Position numbers and translations under genes: made by a program. A DNA stretch of 9,542 nucleotides. Origin: Clostridia bacterium. GTDB lineage: Bacteria > Bacillota_A > Clostridia > Oscillospirales > CAG-272. Shown here piece by piece: positions 7,180-9,542 of this stretch. The notes beneath the pieces were generated by a model. It searched no databases, was not told where the DNA came from, and saw nothing but the letters and a program-made list of their open reading frames with translations. How positions within the stretch are numbered: the stretch's first letter is position 1; each line of letters begins with the position of its first letter. Location: assembly GCA_017959485.1 (NCBI GenBank), contig JAGDAM010000259.1, positions 1 to 9,542 on the forward strand, in the 5' to 3' direction.

Positions 7180-8382
7180 ATGCCGAAACAGTACAATTAC
7201 GAAACCATACCGAAGGAACTTGCCGAGCGGATGCGCTACGAAAAAGAGACGGGCACCTTCGCCCGCCTCGCTTTCGACGAATCCGCAGCGATCAGACGCC
7301 AGACCAGCTCACGCTCGAGCGCTCTGCGCTCCCCCTTCGTTCAGGACTGCGACAAGATTCTCTACTGTCCCTTCTTCAACAGGTATTCGGACAAGACTCA
7401 GGTCTTTCCGCTTTACAAAAACGACGACGTCTCCCGCAGAATTCTTCACGTGCTTCTCGTTTCGAGGATCGCCCGCACGATAGGGTCCGCCCTTAACCTC
7501 AATCTCAATCTGATCGAGGCGATCTCTCTCGGACACGACATCGGGCATCCGCCCTTCGCCCATTCGGGAGAAAAATACCTGGATGAAATCGTTTACGGCA
7601 GGACGGGCAGGCGCTTCTCGCACAACATCCATTCGGTGAGAGTCCTCGACGGAATCTTTCCCTACAATATCTCGCTTCAGACGCTGATCGGAATCGCCTG
7701 CCACAACGGCGAGGTGACGCACGACGAGTACCACCCGAGTTCTCTTTCGTCCTTCGACGAATTCGACGAGCTGATGGAAAAATGCTCGTCCGACCGTAAA
7801 TACTTTTCGGAGCTGATCCCCTCGACGCTCGAGGGCTGCGTCGTCCGTTTTGCCGACGTGATTGCCTATCTGGGCAAAGACCGGCAGGACGCCGACAGGT
7901 GCGGCTTCCTGTCCGAAGAGGTCTTCGAGGGCGACGGCATCGGCACGATAAACGCCGAGATAGTCAACAATCTCGAGGTCAACATTATAACCAACAGCTA
8001 CGGCAAGCCCTATATCAAGATGGACCTCGAACACTACCGCGCGATGATAAACGCGAGACGCGACAACTACCGCCTCATATACCACCCGGTGACAGCCGCC
8101 GCGGGGCTCGACGCGAACGTCCGCCCGATGATGTTCCGGATGTACGAAAAACTGTATTCCGATCTGGTTAACGAAAACAGGTCGTCTCCCGTCTTCACCC
8201 AGCATATCGCCTACGTGAACAGCAGCCATTACAGAAGGCGGCGCCCGTACACTTCCGACCCGCCGGACCGGATAGTCACCGACTACATCGCCAGTATGAC
8301 CGACGATTACTTCATCGACCTCTATTCGTATCTTTTCCCGGACGACAGAATCGAGATCAGATACAGGGGTTATTTCGAATGA
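7180..8382 (+). CDS. dGTPase-like HD-domain triphosphohydrolase
   Basis: Seen: 400 aa with the order of deoxyguanosinetriphosphate triphosphohydrolase-like proteins. The N-terminal RSPFVQDCDKILYCPFFNRY and DKTQVF (50-76) match the family's R-T-P-F-Q-R-D-x-D-R-I...KTQVF region. The HD metal site is His90, His119-Asp120 (GHDIGHPPFAHSGE) and Asp226 (VVRFADVIAYLGKD). His148 and His151 in SHNIHSVRVL follow the HD motif as expected. Known: these cytoplasmic enzymes split dNTPs, often dGTP, into the deoxynucleoside and triphosphate, with effects on dNTP pools, replication fidelity and sometimes phage defence. The variant FNRYSDKTQVF in place of FRRLxxKTQVF marks a divergent subgroup, so substrate specificity is open. 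The start lies 1 bp after the upstream stop with only a weak ribosome site, implying translational coupling. Length is within the family range. Confidence 0.9.
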   Translation: MPKQYNYETIPKELAERMRYEKETGTFARLAFDESAAIRRQTSSRSSALRSPFVQDCDKILYCPFFNRYSDKTQVFPLYKNDDVSRRILHVLLVSRIARTIGSALNLNLNLIEAISLGHDIGHPPFAHSGEKYLDEIVYGRTGRRFSHNIHSVRVLDGIFPYNISLQTLIGIACHNGEVTHDEYHPSSLSSFDEFDELMEKCSSDRKYFSELIPSTLEGCVVRFADVIAYLGKDRQDADRCGFLSEEVFEGDGIGTINAEIVNNLEVNIITNSYGKPYIKMDLEHYRAMINARRDNYRLIYHPVTAAAGLDANVRPMMFRMYEKLYSDLVNENRSSPVFTQHIAYVNSSHYRRRRPYTSDPPDRIVTDYIASMTDDYFIDLYSYLFPDDRIEIRYRGYFE

Positions 8383-8394
8383 CGGGTATCACCC

Positions 8395-8399
8395 GGAGG
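8395..8399 (+). promoter_or_regulatory. Shine-Dalgarno GGAGG that selects the start of the last cluster gene
   Basis: GGAGG at 8395-8399 lies 9 nt before the ATG at 8409. The upstream in-frame ATG at 8379, which overlaps the previous stop as ATGA, has only AGGGG at similar spacing. The stronger site favours 8409, although coupled initiation at 8379 is possible and would add ten residues. Confidence 0.6.
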
Positions 8400-8408
8400 T
8401 TTTATCAC

Positions 8409-9053
8409 ATGCCCGTATTACGCAAAAACACCTTAAAGGCGCTCGACGGCGCCTGGGAGGAACCCGGGGTACTCGGGACCAGAATCGAGATATCCGGAAA
8501 CAAACTGACTATTCTCTGGCGGAACGCTCCGGTTCTCGAAACGACTTTCAGGATTATAGGAACTGAATGCGGGACCGAACTCAAGCCGAAAAAGCGTGAA
8601 TTGGCATACCGGTCCGATTTGAGGCCTTACGCCGAGGTGACGTCCCTCGTTCTGCGTGGCGAAGAACTGGAACTGACAAAACACTTTCCGATAACCGGCG
8701 ATGACTTGACGGTGCTCCGGAAGACCGACCGCTCGCGTTACGGCAGCTATGACGTCGCCGACGAACTGCTGCCCGAACTTCAGGGAAGATGGTCGGACGG
8801 CAGCGATTATATGGCGATCGTAATCAAGGGAGACGTCTTCTCGCTCAACGGAAAGGCGCACCGGTTTCACGTTCTGAGACCGCGCGGACGGGACACGGGA
8901 GAATATCTGATTGCCGACGTTGATCCCTCGGTCTACGGATGGGACGGCTTTCTCCGCTTCACCTACTGCGGTGGCGAACTGCGTTCCCTGATCCAGGTCT
9001 GCGACGCGCCGTCGATTCCAGTAACCTACAGGAAGCTTATTTGTAACGAATAA
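8409..9053 (+). CDS. Hypothetical protein with two tandem lipocalin-like beta units
   Basis: Not recognised as a named family. Seen: 214 aa from ATG 8409 (224 aa if the in-frame ATG at 8379 is used), no signal peptide or membrane segment. The protein reads as two repeats. The first opens LDGAWEEPG...IEISGNKLTILW (starting about residue 8) and ends LELTKHFPITGDDLTVLRK. The second opens LQGRWSDGS...IVIKGDVFSLNG (about residue 126) and ends with LRFTYCGGELRSL...VTYRKL. Each has an L-x-G-x-W start, an alternating hydrophobic strand with Gly, and a late aromatic strand ending in a Tyr/Arg-Lys, the pattern of small lipocalin-like or META-like beta-barrels that bind hydrophobic ligands or proteins. 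This fold assignment is inference. It follows the dGTPase-like gene closely or overlaps it and is the last gene before the terminator. Confidence 0.8.
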   Translation: MPVLRKNTLKALDGAWEEPGVLGTRIEISGNKLTILWRNAPVLETTFRIIGTECGTELKPKKRELAYRSDLRPYAEVTSLVLRGEELELTKHFPITGDDLTVLRKTDRSRYGSYDVADELLPELQGRWSDGSDYMAIVIKGDVFSLNGKAHRFHVLRPRGRDTGEYLIADVDPSVYGWDGFLRFTYCGGELRSLIQVCDAPSIPVTYRKLICNE

Positions 9054-9072
9054 TACGAACGGCGCTGAAAGA

Positions 9073-9120
9073 CCGGATCCGGGGACATTTTGTTCCCCGG
9101 ATCCGGCTTGTTCATATTAT
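9073..9120 (+). terminator. Rho-independent terminator of the rightward cluster
   Basis: A perfect 13-bp GC-rich stem (CCGGATCCGGGGA, 9073-9085, with its complement at 9094-9106) closes an 8-nt loop, 20 bp after the last stop codon. It is followed by CTTGTTCATATTAT, which is U-rich but interrupted. The long stable stem and the position at the end of the cluster make termination likely even though the U tract is imperfect. Confidence 0.75.
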
Positions 9121-9124
9121 GGGT

Positions 9125-9184
9125 GCGGGCTTAGCCCGCCATGCGTTTGCGGTGCGGCAGCCGGCAGCTGCCGTACCGCATGCG
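9125..9184. repeat. Cluster of GC-rich palindromes, probable dispersed intergenic repeat
   Basis: Two hairpins lie close together: GCGGGC-TTA-GCCCGC (9125-9139), and a 13-bp arm pair GCGGTGCGGCAGC (9149-9161) / GCTGCCGTACCGC (9167-9179) with one mismatch and a 5-nt loop. The palindrome CGCATGCG follows at 9178-9185. No T tract follows on either strand, so these are not plain terminators. Compact multi-hairpin intergenic blocks like this are typical of REP- or MITE-like dispersed repeats. The short plus-strand reading frame through it (from 9119) looks like translated repeat, not a gene. Copy number in the genome is unknown. Confidence 0.5.
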
Positions 9185-9216
9185 AAACTCGCCATATACC
9201 AAGTGTGTGATCCATA

Positions 9217-9542
9217 TCAACTCAGTGCGAGTGTCTCAAAAGGTACAAAAATCCTTACCGTCGCCCCAGTCCACACGCCGTTTTTAGAAATATGGATTCT
9301 CAAAAAAAGACCCATTGTTCCGTCTGTTAATGATTTTAACTCAATTGAAGGAGTACCTACCGGGAAACCGTTATTTTGAAGCAGCATGCCTTCTTCTTCG
9401 GACATCAAGCCATACTGCTTGAGGAGAGGAGTCAACTTTTCTTCCAGTATTGAGTCATCAACGGCATCCGGAACAGAACAGTTGTCAGAGTGCCCCGGGT
9501 TATTAATACAAATGGCTCGTGGGAGCGTAGTGTCATAAAAAC
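9217..9542 (-). CDS. Unrecognised protein, C-terminal 108 residues only (start beyond window)
   Basis: Not recognised. Seen: an open minus-strand frame enters from the right edge and ends in TGA at 9217-9219. It reads FYDTTLPRAICINNPGH (first residues visible) and then a hydrophilic stretch with KLTPLLKQYGLMSEEEGM. The last part has alternating hydrophobic strands (LFLRIHISKN, TGATVRIFVPFETL), suggesting a small alpha/beta domain. Internal TTG (9435) and ATG codons could start a shorter protein, but the frame is open above them, so a partial longer gene is the better reading. Codon choice is AT-richer than in every other gene here (AAA, TTA, ATT, ACA are frequent), which suggests recent acquisition or a different functional class. 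It converges on the main cluster across the palindromic repeat. No function can be given. Confidence 0.55.
   Translation of the reverse strand, partial: FYDTTLPRAICINNPGHSDNCSVPDAVDDSILEEKLTPLLKQYGLMSEEEGMLLQNNGFPVGTPSIELKSLTDGTMGLFLRIHISKNGVWTGATVRIFVPFETLALS

Noticed and set aside
7309..8229. 306-codon open frame on the minus strand, opposite the dGTPase-like gene
   Set aside because: Antisense to a well-supported gene with an intact HD motif; low-complexity Val/Asp/Arg-rich translation typical of a shadow frame.
9119..9379. 86-codon plus-strand frame from the palindrome cluster
   Set aside because: Its start lies in the repeat block directly after the terminator, it has no ribosome site, and it overlaps a better-looking minus-strand frame.
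1..9542. Genome-wide reassignment of TGA to glycine
   Set aside because: TGA ends the TIM-barrel, serS, U32, membrane-protein and dGTPase-like genes; three of these are ATGA overlaps with the next start and another ends 1 bp before it, as expected for real stops. Only one in-frame TGA is seen.

Overview
The window is GC-rich, densely packed bacterial DNA. It holds one divergent, rightward-running gene cluster, flanked on the left by a leftward surface-polysaccharide gene cut by the window edge and on the right by a leftward partial gene of different base composition. Codon bias, ATGA overlaps, good sigma-70-type promoters and the sequence style of the seryl-tRNA synthetase (motif 3 HTLNNTVVAPPR) suggest an anaerobic Bacillota/Clostridia lineage, probably an uncultured gut-type organism. 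This placement is inferred from recalled family resemblance, not from a search.

Left (1-1678, minus): a membrane-anchored nucleotide-sugar 4,6-dehydratase of the CapD/FlaA1/PglF type, complete at its N terminus and missing its C terminus. Its promoter is nearly ideal (TTGACA, 17 bp, TAAAAT) and a hairpin lies in its leader. A second promoter with an extended -10 (TGATATAAT) fires the other way into the main cluster.

Centre (1867-9053, plus): seven genes with gaps of at most 30 bp or 4-bp overlaps, in order: a TIM-barrel sugar phosphate isomerase/epimerase-like protein, seryl-tRNA synthetase (serS), a small RNHCP-domain zinc-ribbon-like protein, a U32-family protein (peptidase U32 / RNA hydroxylation family), an unknown multi-pass membrane protein, a dGTPase-like HD-domain phosphohydrolase and an unknown protein that looks like two tandem lipocalin-like beta units. 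A 13-bp-stem hairpin closes the cluster. Translation (SerRS), possible RNA modification (U32) and nucleotide-pool housekeeping (dGTPase) are therefore probably co-transcribed.

The most striking observation is an in-frame TGA at codon 269 of serS, inside the motif 2 loop where the family has glycine. The frame stays intact on both sides, so a single change GGA to TGA would explain it. Elsewhere in the window TGA works as an ordinary stop, including at ATGA overlaps, so genome-wide recoding of TGA to glycine is unlikely. A recent nonsense mutation, a consensus error or local readthrough are the remaining options.

Right (9120-9542): a cluster of GC-rich palindromes, probably a dispersed repeat, then an AT-richer stretch carrying the 3' end of an unrecognised minus-strand gene that may have been acquired horizontally. 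No tRNA, rRNA, CRISPR array or transposase gene was seen.
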